Assembly: GCA_023227835.1 (NCBI GenBank)
Contig: JALOCI010000002.1
Coordinates: forward strand, 62,001-126,000
Reading direction: 5' to 3'
From: Bacteroidales bacterium
GTDB lineage: Bacteria; Bacteroidota; Bacteroidia; Bacteroidales; UBA932
Length of the DNA: 64,000 bases
In this document: positions 33,032 through 42,091 of the stretch, piece by piece
Numbering within the stretch: position 1 is the first letter of the stretch
Layout: the number at the start of each line of letters is the position of its first letter
Made by a program: the position numbers and the translations under genes
Notes under the pieces: generated by a model
Told to the model about the DNA's origin: nothing
The model's database searches: none
Seen by the model: only the letters and a program-made list of their open reading frames with translations

Positions 33032-35488
33032 CTATTTTTTGCCTTTACAATATTTTTCCAGGAACTCATCTTGTTCCCATAACAGATGAAGGATATTCTC
33101 CCTTGCGACATAGCTGTGGCTCTCTTTAGGAAGCAGCACCAACCTTACCGGAGCTCCAAGCCCTGCGAGTGCCTGATAATAGCGCTCAGACTGTAAAGTA
33201 AAGGTTCCCATATTATCATCCGAATCTCCGTGAACAAGCAGCATAGGGGTCTTCATCCTGTCTGCATACATAAACGGCGACATTCTGTTATACACATCAG
33301 GTGCATCCCAATAGTTCCTCTGCTCACTCTGGAATCCGAACGGAGTAAGAGTCCTGTTGTATGCGCCGCTTCTTGCTATACCGCAGGCAAACAGATTTGA
33401 GTGTGTAAGAAGGTTCGCCGTCATGAATGCCCCGTATGAATGTCCGCCAACTGCAACTCTCTTTCGGTCTATATAACCCAGGGAGTCAACAGCATCTATT
33501 GCAGCTTCTGCATTTGCAACCAACTGTTCGATAAATGTATCATTAGGCTCCTTCTCTCCTTCTCCGATAATAGGGAATGAAGCATCGTCAAGAACCGCAT
33601 AGCCTCTTGTTACCCAATAGACGAATGAACCGTAATATGGAAAAGTAAACTCATTCGGATTAAGTTTGTTCTGACCGGCAGATCCGGCATCCTTAAACTC
33701 TTCAGGATATGCCCAGATAAGAAGAGGCAGCTTCTCTCCGGTATTTTTATCATACCCTGCAGGCAAGTACAATGTCCCGGAGAGCTTTACGCCATCTTTT
33801 CTCTTATACTTTATCACCTCTTTGTGAACATTTGCAATTGAGGCAAACGGGTTTTTAAAAAAGGTAAGCTGCATGAGCGCTTTCCGGTCTTTCTTGTTAA
33901 TATCTCTCAGGTAGTAATTCGGATACTTATTTTTGGACTGAATGTTTACTAAAATTACCCCCTTTTTGTAGTCCACAAATGCACGCAGTTGCTCAATTCT
34001 GTCTGTGTATGGTGACTGATATAGCCTCTTTGTCTTTAAAGTCTTAAGATCGAACTTGTCTACAAACGGGAACTGCCCCTCTTTGGTAAACCCGTCTCCT
34101 ATCAGGAACAGGTTATCATTCTCTATAGCAAGGGCATATCTTCCGAATTGATTTTTACGGGTCTGGAAATATCCGGGATCGGAATAGACATCCTGCCTGT
34201 TCCTGTCATAAAGTTTAACGGGTTGTGTTTCCGGGGCTGAAGGATTGAAAAGAAATGTCCTGACACTTCTTGTATCCACCCAGAAATCCATAAATAGAGC
34301 ACGGTTTTCGTCACCCCATGTAATCCTCGAAAAACGTTGACCTGTCTTGAACAAAGAGATTGGCTCCCCGTTAAAAGGAGCGTCCCAGGAGAAAACCTCA
34401 TCCCTGTATTCCACCTTTACAGCCTGATCTCCTCCGTCAAGAGCAACGGCATAGTAAAGCGATGCCGGTTTGTCTGCTCTCCAGTTCATTAGTCTCTTTC
34501 CGGGAAATGTTGATGAAGAACCTTTCGGTCTTCCTTCAAAAAGAGGCTTTTCATTTACAACTTTTACCAGGTTAGCATTCATATCATATACCGAGCTCTT
34601 CATCGGAAACATGTCGACGGGTACTATATATGAATATGGTCTGTTGACAGTGGTAACCAATATATATCGGCCGTCAGGCGACAGCGTTGTTCCAACGTAA
34701 ATTGCCTTTCCCAGAAAAGGTTTTCTATCACCCTCAAGATTAACTATCTCCAGTTCTGATGTGGCCAGAGTTTCAAAATTAGCTATATCAAGCTCGTTTT
34801 TCAATAAGTCGGGATATGTTCTTGCCTGTGATTGGGCTCCCTTCCCAACAGAGACACTCGGACCTTTCGGAAGATCTTTTTTCTGATCAAGTAAGGCAGG
34901 CCTGCTCTTTGGTAATGACCATATTAGTATTGACTTACTATCTTTCATCCAGATAAAGGCTTCATCAATAAACCCGTTAAGCCCGGTCGCCACTCTTTTT
35001 GCCTTTGCCTGAGCAATATCTAGTACCCATAGTTCAACATCATCTTCAGTAGTGTTTGTAAAGGCCAGCATCATTTCATCCGGGGAATAAGCCTTACCCG
35101 ATATTCTCGGGTTCTGAGGCAATCCACTCACTTGGACAGGTTCACATTCTCCTGCTTCACAGCTCACTCTCCTAACCATAAGATTGTTTTCGTAACGGAT
35201 TCCTGTAGCCATGTTGTTCCTTGGATTTATCCTTATTCCCGCTAACTTTAACTCCTCCTGATTTAAGTCTGTGAGGCTTTGATATGCACCTTTGTATGAG
35301 AGAAGCATATAGTCACATCTCGAATCAATGCTTACCTGTGGCGCAGGCTTATAGTCAGCGAGCTCCATTATCTCTTTCGGAGGTATACGGAACTGAATGT
35401 TGTCCTGTGACAGCATGATGCCATATTGAGATAAGAATATGACTACTGCCATAAAACAGAATCTGAATCTGACTGATAGTATCTTCAT
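33032..35488 (-). CDS. S9-family prolyl oligopeptidase-like peptidase, secreted
   Basis: 818 residues: signal peptide (about 1-28), a beta-propeller-like N-terminal region (about 50-540) with WD40/PD40-style repeats such as SPDGRYILVTTV, and a C-terminal alpha/beta hydrolase domain (about 570-818). Catalytic Ser in GGHSYGAFM near residue 683, Asp in HGDSDDNMG near 753, His in KESHSYV near 791: a complete triad in the expected order. S9 enzymes of this shape (glutamyl or dipeptidyl aminopeptidase types) degrade peptides in the periplasm. Specificity is not readable from sequence. It heads a two-gene operon. Confidence 0.9.
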   Translation of the reverse strand: MKILSVRFRFCFMAVVIFLSQYGIMLSQDNIQFRIPPKEIMELADYKPAPQVSIDSRCDYMLLSYKGAYQSLTDLNQEELKLAGIRINPRNNMATGIRYENNLMVRRVSCEAGECEPVQVSGLPQNPRISGKAYSPDEMMLAFTNTTEDDVELWVLDIAQAKAKRVATGLNGFIDEAFIWMKDSKSILIWSLPKSRPALLDQKKDLPKGPSVSVGKGAQSQARTYPDLLKNELDIANFETLATSELEIVNLEGDRKPFLGKAIYVGTTLSPDGRYILVTTVNRPYSYIVPVDMFPMKSSVYDMNANLVKVVNEKPLFEGRPKGSSSTFPGKRLMNWRADKPASLYYAVALDGGDQAVKVEYRDEVFSWDAPFNGEPISLFKTGQRFSRITWGDENRALFMDFWVDTRSVRTFLFNPSAPETQPVKLYDRNRQDVYSDPGYFQTRKNQFGRYALAIENDNLFLIGDGFTKEGQFPFVDKFDLKTLKTKRLYQSPYTDRIEQLRAFVDYKKGVILVNIQSKNKYPNYYLRDINKKDRKALMQLTFFKNPFASIANVHKEVIKYKRKDGVKLSGTLYLPAGYDKNTGEKLPLLIWAYPEEFKDAGSAGQNKLNPNEFTFPYYGSFVYWVTRGYAVLDDASFPIIGEGEKEPNDTFIEQLVANAEAAIDAVDSLGYIDRKRVAVGGHSYGAFMTANLLTHSNLFACGIARSGAYNRTLTPFGFQSEQRNYWDAPDVYNRMSPFMYADRMKTPMLLVHGDSDDNMGTFTLQSERYYQALAGLGAPVRLVLLPKESHSYVARENILHLLWEQDEFLEKYCKGKK

Positions 35489-35536
35489 GATTTATTTTTT
35501 TAAGTGTAATAATAGCAATTGTTTTCATACAATGGT

Positions 35537-35544
35537 TATATTTG
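35537..35544 (+). promoter_or_regulatory. -7 box of the GH16 gene
   Basis: TATATTTG, 20 nt before the ATG at 35565. The 14-base word TATATTTGAGGCAT here recurs exactly at 48777-48790 in front of the LytTR regulator gene. Confidence 0.5.
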
Positions 35545-35564
35545 AGGCATAAAACTACAGAAAT

Positions 35565-36383
35565 ATGAAAAAGTATCTGATTTTGCTTCTATCATTATAC
35601 TTTACTGCTTTCTGCAATTACAGCCTTGCACAATCAGTACCGGGATGGAAGCTTGTCTGGCATGACGAGTTCAACGGAAAAAAAGTTGACAAAACCAAAT
35701 GGAATATCCTAACCAGAGAAACCAGCAAACACGGGGAATTACAGTTTTACATACCAGACGAAGTATATACAACAGATGGTTGTCTCAGAATACGCAGCAG
35801 TGTCAGGGATTTCGGAAATAAGCACTATACCAGCGGAAGACTGGACACAAAAGATAAACTTTCGTTGACATACGGAAGGTTCGAAATAAGAGGGAAACTT
35901 CCTGTCGGACAGGGTCTGTGGCCTGCTTACTGGCTATACCCGCAAAACAGGGACTGGATTATGGAACAGGCAATGTCTGAGGCTGTCGCAAACGGAAAAG
36001 AGAGTTCTATTCCGGAACTGAGGCCCTGGTATACCGAAATTGATATCATGGAATTTCTTGGACATGAACCAAATACAGTATATGCAACATATCACTACTA
36101 TTCATTCCAGGGTGTAAAAAAAGCCTCTTCAGGTAAGTTCGTGGGCGAAGAATCTTTCGGTGATGGTTTTCATGTCTATGCAATTGAATGGGAGGCAGAC
36201 GCAATACGCTGGTATATAGACGGTAAACTGATCCACACAGCAACCGAGGGAATACCTCACACAGATCATTTTTTGATTCTTAACACTGCCATAGGAGGAA
36301 GTTGGCCTGGCAATCCCGACTCCACAACTGTATTTCCTCAGTTTCATGATATTGACTACGTAAGAGTATATCAAAGAAAATAA
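35565..36383 (+). CDS. Glycoside hydrolase family 16 (laminarinase-like endo-beta-glucanase)
   Basis: 272 residues with a signal peptide (about 1-23, ending SLAQ). The catalytic motif EIDIME, with nucleophile and acid/base Glu, occurs in YTEIDIMEFLGHEP near residue 160. KLVWHDEFNG near the N-terminus and GRFEIRGKLPVGQGLWPAYWL are typical of the GH16 laminarinase branch (beta-1,3- or mixed beta-1,3/1,4-glucan hydrolysis). No extra binding domain and no SusC/SusD genes nearby, so this is a stand-alone gene and not part of a polysaccharide utilisation locus. Confidence 0.93.
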   Translation: MKKYLILLLSLYFTAFCNYSLAQSVPGWKLVWHDEFNGKKVDKTKWNILTRETSKHGELQFYIPDEVYTTDGCLRIRSSVRDFGNKHYTSGRLDTKDKLSLTYGRFEIRGKLPVGQGLWPAYWLYPQNRDWIMEQAMSEAVANGKESSIPELRPWYTEIDIMEFLGHEPNTVYATYHYYSFQGVKKASSGKFVGEESFGDGFHVYAIEWEADAIRWYIDGKLIHTATEGIPHTDHFLILNTAIGGSWPGNPDSTTVFPQFHDIDYVRVYQRK

Positions 36384-36407
36384 CCGTTCCGGTATTTTTT
36401 CATTAAT

Positions 36408-37442
36408 ATGAAAAGGTGGCTTATATATATAATCCCGCTTATTTTTGCCTTTATACTTAATTTGCCGGCAGATCTGTACGCAATGTCCCCGCAAGACAGC
36501 ACAGACCGGCACGAGCTTATAATATTTGTCGTCCCCTCTTTGCAATATATTGACTGGCAAAGCCCTTCAACTCTTTTTAAGAGTACGGCCAAAAGCTGGA
36601 TAAAATCTAAGTTCACCAGATACTCCTACTATATTGGACACCTCTTTATTGAACTACAATCATCACTTACAGATGAGCCGGTTTTGATGTCCGTCCGCTC
36701 AACCGGAGACCGGGAGAAAAAAAGGCTTCTTCTGAAAGATAAAATAGGGGTTGGTATTATTGGCGCACCTCTTCCCGGAAGAATTGAGACCAAACAGGAA
36801 CTGACTGCCTCTATGGACCATATTCTTAAAAAAGAGAGGAAGATTGCCTTTATTAAATACTCTCTCAATCGGGATGCAGCTCAAAGAATTATTAATTATA
36901 TCAATGGTTTCACCGCAAAAGACAGTACATCTTATGCTGCTTGCGACGCATACGGAGGTGCGTTCTGGCCAAGATATCAAGGTGAAGGAGCGGGATGCAC
37001 CTCTTTCGGGATGGTGGCATTAGAGGTAGCCGGCATAAAATATAACTATGAAGAATGGCTTCACAGGGTTAATATTCCTGCAACCCTGGTTGGAGGAGAG
37101 TTTAACAACAATATTAAGGTAAAAAACAGCTCCATAAAGAGGCAAAAGACCTGGGACGATGGTCTTGGTATAAAGAACCGGGATTATTTCCCCTTTTTCA
37201 TTTATGACCCCTCACTTATTTATAACTGGATTATTGAACAAAGAGCAAATTATGTGGCTGACAGCACACATTCCGATTATCAGTTTTACCCGGCAGTTAT
37301 AAAAAAAGACCGGGGTGATATTCCCGGTCTTTATATGGATGCCCGTAATGTTCCGGCTCCTGTTTTTGAACCAATTTTCATAAAGAGAGATGAGTATTCA
37401 GTCTTTATAGACTTTTTTACTCGTTCTCGTCATCATAAGTAA
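36408..37442 (+). CDS. Secreted protein of unknown function with possible His/Cys active site
   Basis: 344 residues, signal peptide about 1-28. I do not recognise the family with confidence. SYYIGHLFIELQS near residue 75 and GAGCTSFGMVALEVAG near 200 place a His before a Cys, as in circularly permuted NlpC/P60-like (YiiX/LRAT-type) cysteine hydrolases, where the His precedes the Cys; the SFG after the Cys is a helix start typical of such enzymes. This is a guess from motif shape only. It follows the GH16 gene by 24 nt, and its last 26 nt overlap the convergent lipoprotein gene. The minus-strand terminator at 37301-37332 lies within its 3' part. Confidence 0.6.
   Translation: MKRWLIYIIPLIFAFILNLPADLYAMSPQDSTDRHELIIFVVPSLQYIDWQSPSTLFKSTAKSWIKSKFTRYSYYIGHLFIELQSSLTDEPVLMSVRSTGDREKKRLLLKDKIGVGIIGAPLPGRIETKQELTASMDHILKKERKIAFIKYSLNRDAAQRIINYINGFTAKDSTSYAACDAYGGAFWPRYQGEGAGCTSFGMVALEVAGIKYNYEEWLHRVNIPATLVGGEFNNNIKVKNSSIKRQKTWDDGLGIKNRDYFPFFIYDPSLIYNWIIEQRANYVADSTHSDYQFYPAVIKKDRGDIPGLYMDARNVPAPVFEPIFIKRDEYSVFIDFFTRSRHHK
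37301..37332 (-). terminator. Intrinsic terminator of the minus-strand operon 40.6-37.4 kb
   Basis: Read on the minus strand: AAAGACCGGG (37332-37323), 8-nt loop, CCCGGTCTTT (37314-37305), and the T run (37307-37301). A perfect 10-bp stem followed by Ts, about 85 nt downstream of the lipoprotein stop codon. It lies inside the coding sequence of the opposing gene, where it encodes part of KKDRGDIPGL. On the plus strand no T run follows. Confidence 0.7.
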
Positions 37443-38187
37443 AGCTTACATCGTAAGGAATTCCGTTGACAGTCATTTTCAAGTCTGTTATATACCCGTC
37501 AACATTATATTGGAAATTTGAAAATTTATCAATCTCTCCGGCAAAATTTGTCGGAAGGGTGCCGGCAATACCTATCAGAGAAAGTAACGGACGGTAATTG
37601 CCATAAGGATTGTACATCAAATCGATGAATAACATTCCTACTGTCTTGTATGAAAGCTTTATCTCATAATCCTCAAGATCCTCTTGCAATAACTCTTCTC
37701 CGCTTGCATTATATTGCACAATCTGTGAAATGGTGTTGTTACTGTATGTGTACTCTACCAATGGGTTTGAGGTACTGTAAAGAATCTCATTTTTAAGGAA
37801 ATTCGATTGGTTGTAATCAAATTGTCTTAGAGTGGTAAAGCCATCTTTTAGAAATGTGGCTTTGCCGAGATTGTCATAATAAATATCGCGTACCTCTCCG
37901 GTATTCTCTCCGGCCAAAGCTGTTATTCTAACATAAGATTCATTATACTCTACCGAATATGTCTCTCTTACTACCCCGTTCTGTTTTATGGAATAGGCAT
38001 TAATAAGGCCATACGGAGAATAAGCTATCTGCAACTCAAGGTTGTTGTACGTACTCTTTATATTTATAAGTGCCTTTCCGTACTCGTATCCGTTATCAGC
38101 ATCATCAAAAAATGAGCAGGATGAGAGTGAGGATGTTACAAAAAGTGTAACTATAAAAATTTGTGTTAATCTGAGAATCTTTTTCAT
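37417..38187 (-). CDS. Lipoprotein of unknown function
   Basis: 256 residues. Signal peptide with lipobox LSSC (Cys24), followed by SFFDDADNG, an acidic stretch of the kind linked to lipoprotein surface export in this phylum (inference). The rest (about 35-250) is rich in Tyr, Asn and beta strand with repeated hydrophobic-x-aromatic patterns such as YDNLGKATFLKDGF and FTYDD-like segments, resembling the cell-surface beta-repeat proteins of Bacteroidota, but I cannot name a family. It is the last gene of the serine hydrolase operon and is followed by a terminator. Confidence 0.7.
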   Translation of the reverse strand: MKKILRLTQIFIVTLFVTSSLSSCSFFDDADNGYEYGKALINIKSTYNNLELQIAYSPYGLINAYSIKQNGVVRETYSVEYNESYVRITALAGENTGEVRDIYYDNLGKATFLKDGFTTLRQFDYNQSNFLKNEILYSTSNPLVEYTYSNNTISQIVQYNASGEELLQEDLEDYEIKLSYKTVGMLFIDLMYNPYGNYRPLLSLIGIAGTLPTNFAGEIDKFSNFQYNVDGYITDLKMTVNGIPYDVSFTYDDENE

Positions 38188-38204
38188 GCTTGTATGTTGT
38201 TAAG

Positions 38205-39020
38205 TTACTTTGCAGCCTCTTCGACAAGGTTGCGGAAAATTCCGATAAATGTATCTATCCCATTAGAGGTAAATATTTCAGGGTGAAACTGCACACCATA
38301 GACTCGAGTGCTGCCCACCTTTTCAATCGCCTCTACGACACCGTCTTTTGAACGGGCGGTAATTTTGAATCCCGGAGCAAGGTCTTTTACTGCCTGATGA
38401 TGGAATGTATTGACAGCCAAAGAGTCCTGCCCTATAACCTTATAAAGAAGCGACTCTTTTTCTATGTATACAGAATGTGTGCCATATTGTCCCGGAGCCT
38501 TTTGACGGTGATTCACCGAATAAGCTTTGTACTGCGACGGCAGATCCTGATACAGGGTTCCGCCGAAAGCCACGTTAAGCAACTGCTCTCCCCTGCAGAT
38601 CCCGAGTAACGGAAGTCCCTTTTCCACGGCCAGCCTGATCAGTGCAATATCAAAGGCATCTCTTTTAGGTGCAACCTCTCCTAGTTGAGGAACCGGCTGC
38701 TCTCCGTACCATTTTAGAGGATCTATATCCTCACCGCCTGTCATTATAACAGCATCAATCCTTTCCAATATTGTTGAAAGAAGTTCTTTATCATCCGTTA
38801 CAGGAATCACTACAGGAACACCGCCTGCCCTGATTACCGCATTTACATATGTCAAAGGTGCGGAGGTTGCGGACCCGTCACCCATGGTGGATGAAATACC
38901 TATGACCGGTTTACCGACTTTTGATCCCTGGGCATCAGCTGCGTCAGGATTCAGAAATAGTAGCAACACCGCTGAAAGGAGAATAATTGCAATTCTCTTG
39001 ATTACTTTATTTTTTTCCAT
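38205..39020 (-). CDS. Class I glutamine amidotransferase / gamma-glutamyl hydrolase (peptidase C26), exported
   Basis: 271 residues. An N-terminal signal peptide (about 1-31, ending ADAQ) is unusual for the cytoplasmic PuuD-type enzymes but common for Bacteroidota members. The nucleophile Cys is in LLGICRGEQLLNVAFGG near residue 145; the His-Glu pair is in GVQFHPE near residue 245; GGEDIDP is the substrate loop. The family cleaves gamma-glutamyl bonds (gamma-Glu-GABA, folate polyglutamate or peptides). Substrate unknown. Its start lies 19 nt inside the 3' end of the serine hydrolase gene. Confidence 0.88.
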   Translation of the reverse strand: MEKNKVIKRIAIILLSAVLLLFLNPDAADAQGSKVGKPVIGISSTMGDGSATSAPLTYVNAVIRAGGVPVVIPVTDDKELLSTILERIDAVIMTGGEDIDPLKWYGEQPVPQLGEVAPKRDAFDIALIRLAVEKGLPLLGICRGEQLLNVAFGGTLYQDLPSQYKAYSVNHRQKAPGQYGTHSVYIEKESLLYKVIGQDSLAVNTFHHQAVKDLAPGFKITARSKDGVVEAIEKVGSTRVYGVQFHPEIFTSNGIDTFIGIFRNLVEEAAK

Positions 39021-40621
39021 ATTCCAAAATTTTCATCATAGCCAAAATCAATATCCAGACCATTAACCTTCACTCTTCCTTTTCTTCCCTCCTTAAGAAT
39101 AAACCGAACAACAAACCCGTGTCCGTCACTCCGGAAACTGAACTTATCGCCGGAAATACGTTTCATCTTATGCTTCCAGCCCTCTGGTCCCAGCGTGATA
39201 TAAAGGTCTTCTCCCGCCATTGTAACAATTGCCTTTCCGAAAGGTTCTCCCTTGTCATATACACCAACCATCTCCTCACCATTCACTTTTAGCTCTTCAC
39301 TATTCACTTCCCCACCTTTCTCTTTTAACTTTTCACTCTTCACCCTCTCCGAATCCCTCTCATCTTTCATGAAAGAGGCAAGATAAGAAGCACTGTAATC
39401 TTTTTCGGGATACCCCTTATAATAGTCAATAACCCTTCGCATGAGCGCATAACGCGGACTTGACGGCACCTCCGAATTTGCAAGCATTACTATTGAAAGA
39501 TTCTGCTCAGGGATAAATGCACATATAGCGGTAAAGCCCCACGTTGTCCCTGTATGGAAATACAGGCGGTATCTGCTGTTCTGTTCTACGAACCAGCAAT
39601 GGGCGTAAAGAGTGGTTTTTGTCGAATCCTGAGATGTAATAGTTTGACCCTTGTGCAAATACTGCATCTGTTTTCTCGAGATAACCTGCTTGTCACCTAC
39701 TCTGCCCATGTCAAGATGGAACTGAGCATATTTGGCCATATCAAGAGCCGTTGAGTTAATCCCGCCTGCCGGTCCGATAACAGTCAGCCAGTGAAGGGCC
39801 TGTTCATCCCCATAAAGCGGATTTACTACAAGTGAATCCCTCCATGTTGTATCGGTCAGCATCTTTCCCTTCGAATAATAAAATTCGTGTGGAACGGCAA
39901 CATTCTTAGAAGAATTGAAACCTTCCTTGTCAATTGATGTTGAAGTCATCCCTAAAGGAGTCAGAATCCTCTCCCGGACATTCTCTTCCCAGCTCTTTCC
40001 GGTTATCTTTTCTATAATCTTCGATGCAATAATGAATGTTATGTTGTTGTATTCGTAACCGCCTCTGAAACTATATGAGGGTTTGATATACGGAAGCATT
40101 TTATATACATCCTCCCGCCCGTAGCCTAGATTCGGAATATATGTCCCTGCCTGTCCCCTTATACCTGTGTGGTGAGTCATGATATCCCTTACCTGAAGGT
40201 TATCTTCAACCCACTTGTCATACATCCTGAAATCCGGTAATATGTTCTTTACGGTGTCTTCCCACTTAACCTTTCCCTCATCTACAAGTTGAGCCATAAC
40301 TGCCGCCGTGAATGATTTAGAAATTGATCCTATCTGGAATACAGTGTTTTCATCAACCACGTTTTTCCCGTCACTGAACATGTTATTCGTTAGTTCTTTA
40401 ACACCAAAGCCCTTAGCATACACAACCTTACCACCTTTAGAAACAGAGACGGATAGTCCGGGAATTTTCCAGTCTTTCTGAATTTTTTTAATATACTCAT
40501 CTATCTTTTGAGTGATGGCGGCATCATCCTGATTGTCCTGTGCATAGAGAATCCCCTGGAAAGAGATTGCAAAAACTATGGCAAGAGTGATTATTAGTGT
40601 GTTGAGTTGTAGCTTTTTCAT
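39002..40621 (-). CDS. Beta-lactamase-fold serine hydrolase, exported
   Basis: 539 residues after choosing ATG 40621, which gives a normal signal peptide (about 1-28, ending LYAQ); the frame stays open to 41005 but that part crosses the radA start antisense. Class C beta-lactamase/DD-peptidase motifs: SISK (Ser-x-x-Lys), YNN after EYNNITFI, and HTGTTWG in place of KTG. The C-terminal part (about 450-539) is a small beta domain (YDKGEPFG... DGHGFVVRF). Around residues 424-450 the sequence is a Glu/Lys-rich insert (SEKLKEKGGEVNSEELK) coded by a low-complexity GTGAA/TTAAAAG element. Probable role: peptidase or esterase; the substrate is unknown. A -7 box ends 4 nt before its ATG. Confidence 0.87.
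   Translation of the reverse strand: MKKLQLNTLIITLAIVFAISFQGILYAQDNQDDAAITQKIDEYIKKIQKDWKIPGLSVSVSKGGKVVYAKGFGVKELTNNMFSDGKNVVDENTVFQIGSISKSFTAAVMAQLVDEGKVKWEDTVKNILPDFRMYDKWVEDNLQVRDIMTHHTGIRGQAGTYIPNLGYGREDVYKMLPYIKPSYSFRGGYEYNNITFIIASKIIEKITGKSWEENVRERILTPLGMTSTSIDKEGFNSSKNVAVPHEFYYSKGKMLTDTTWRDSLVVNPLYGDEQALHWLTVIGPAGGINSTALDMAKYAQFHLDMGRVGDKQVISRKQMQYLHKGQTITSQDSTKTTLYAHCWFVEQNSRYRLYFHTGTTWGFTAICAFIPEQNLSIVMLANSEVPSSPRYALMRRVIDYYKGYPEKDYSASYLASFMKDERDSERVKSEKLKEKGGEVNSEELKVNGEEMVGVYDKGEPFGKAIVTMAGEDLYITLGPEGWKHKMKRISGDKFSFRSDGHGFVVRFILKEGRKGRVKVNGLDIDFGYDENFGIWKKIK
39272..39350 (-). repeat. Low-complexity GTGAA/TTAAAAG element inside the serine hydrolase gene
   Basis: About 79 nt made of variants of AGTGAA and GTTAAAAG. 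It shares the exact 14-mer AGTTAAAAGAGAAA with prmC (53330-53317) and is read in the same frame in both (LKEK). Such GTGAA-type tracts are frequent between genes in Bacteroidota; here it is inside a gene, at a linker between the catalytic and C-terminal domains. Confidence 0.55.
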
Positions 40622-40625
40622 ATTA

Positions 40626-40633
40626 CAAATATA
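40626..40633 (-). promoter_or_regulatory. -7 box immediately before the serine hydrolase gene (leaderless candidate)
   Basis: Minus strand TATATTTG, then TAAT, then ATG at 40621. The 4-nt distance is the same as for pcm and the LytTR gene. Confidence 0.55.
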
Positions 40634-40657
40634 ATAGAAATTGATTACCTTTTTCAT

Positions 40658-40665
40658 TATATTTG
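40658..40665 (+). promoter_or_regulatory. -7 box of radA
   Basis: TATATTTG matches TAnnTTTG, 26 nt before the radA ATG at 40692, divergent from the serine hydrolase promoter. Confidence 0.55.
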
Positions 40666-40691
40666 CCATTAAAGTATTATCAAAAACGGCT

Positions 40692-42077
40692 ATGGCAAAG
40701 GTAAAAAAAGCATGGTTCTGTACATCCTGCGGAAACGAAAGTGCAAAATGGATGGGGCAATGCCCTGCTTGCGGAGAGTGGAACACAATGCAAGAGGAGA
40801 TAATCAGCAAAGAGAGTACAGGGATCGGGTCAAAATCATCTTTTTCGATTTTTCCCGGAGCAATAAAAGCAGAACCTCTCTCATCCATATCATTCACAGA
40901 CGAAAGCAGGATATCTCTCGGGAACGGAGAGCTTGACAGAATCCTTGGAGGAGGCCTTGTCACAGGATCTTTGGTGTTGATTGGTGGTGAGCCCGGAATT
41001 GGCAAGTCAACTCTATCCCTGCAGATACCTCTTCACTGCCGGGATTTGAAAACTTTGTACATCTCCGGGGAAGAGAGCCCGAGACAGATTAAGCTAAGGG
41101 CGCAGAGACTGGGTGGCGAAGGTGATAATTGCCTGGTCATGAGTGAGACTCTTATGGAAAATATTATAAACAAGGCTAACGAGATACGTCCGGGACTGAT
41201 GATTGTGGACTCAATTCAGACGATGTACTCACAAGGCATAGAGAGTTCTCCCGGTTCAGTGTCGCAAGTCAGAGAGTGCGCGGCAATTCTTCTGCGATTT
41301 TGTAAAGAGACAAACACGCCTGTAATATTAATAGGACACATAACCAAAGACGGCACCATTGCCGGACCTAAGATACTGGAACACATCGTGGATGTAGTTC
41401 TTCAGTTCGAAGGCGACACCAGACATTCATACAGGATACTGCGAAGCATAAAAAACCGTTTTGGATCTACGGCTGAGTTGGCAATTTTTGAAATGATCAA
41501 TTCAGGCCTAAGGGAAGTAACAAATCCTTCAGAGATGCTGATTCCAATGCACCAGGAAAACCTGTCCGGAGTTGCTGTTGCAGCAATGCTTGACGGTACC
41601 AGGCCATTTCTTATAGAAATTCAGGCCCTTGTTAGCACAGCTGTATACGGCACACCGCAAAGATCAGCCACTGGTTTTGATGGAAGAAGAATGAACATGT
41701 TGCTCGCTGTTTTGGAAAAAAGGGCCGGTTTCCATCTTTCTGCAAAGGACGTTTTCTTAAATATGGCCGGAGGGCTCAGGGTGTCAGATCCGGCATGCGA
41801 CCTTGCAGTTGTATGCGCAATATTGTCTTCAAACTTCGATATAAGTCTTTCTCAAAAAATATGCTTTGCCGGAGAGGTTGGATTAAGCGGAGAAATAAGG
41901 CCTGTCGGACAAATCGAACGACGAATTACCGAGGCTGAGAAACTCGGATTCGAGGCGATTTACATCTCGTCATACAACAAGCCATCTGTAGACAAGAAAA
42001 GCAACTCATCCAAATCTTCAATAAAAGTTTGCCAGATAAAGGATATTCCGGAACTTGTAAGATCGGTTTTCCGATAA
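40692..42077 (+). CDS. radA: DNA repair protein RadA/Sms
   Basis: 461 residues: an N-terminal C4 zinc finger (CTSC at about 10 and CPAC at about 27), a RecA-like ATPase with GEPGIGKSTL near residue 97 and the RadA-specific KNRFGSTAEL near 255, and a C-terminal Lon-protease-like domain. RadA drives branch migration in homologous recombination. The frame can be extended to 40641 but only ATG 40692 leaves the -7 box upstream and gives the family start AKVKKAWFCTSCG. It ends 14 nt from the convergent EamA gene. Confidence 0.97.
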   Translation: MAKVKKAWFCTSCGNESAKWMGQCPACGEWNTMQEEIISKESTGIGSKSSFSIFPGAIKAEPLSSISFTDESRISLGNGELDRILGGGLVTGSLVLIGGEPGIGKSTLSLQIPLHCRDLKTLYISGEESPRQIKLRAQRLGGEGDNCLVMSETLMENIINKANEIRPGLMIVDSIQTMYSQGIESSPGSVSQVRECAAILLRFCKETNTPVILIGHITKDGTIAGPKILEHIVDVVLQFEGDTRHSYRILRSIKNRFGSTAELAIFEMINSGLREVTNPSEMLIPMHQENLSGVAVAAMLDGTRPFLIEIQALVSTAVYGTPQRSATGFDGRRMNMLLAVLEKRAGFHLSAKDVFLNMAGGLRVSDPACDLAVVCAILSSNFDISLSQKICFAGEVGLSGEIRPVGQIERRITEAEKLGFEAIYISSYNKPSVDKKSNSSKSSIKVCQIKDIPELVRSVFR

Positions 42078-42091
42078 AAAGAGTGAAGTGA

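Noticed and set aside
40622..41005. N-terminal extension of the serine hydrolase to 41005
   Set aside because: The added part is antisense to the zinc-finger and Walker region of radA, Pro/Ser/Phe-rich and without a signal peptide; ATG 40621 gives a clean signal peptide and a well-placed -7 box.
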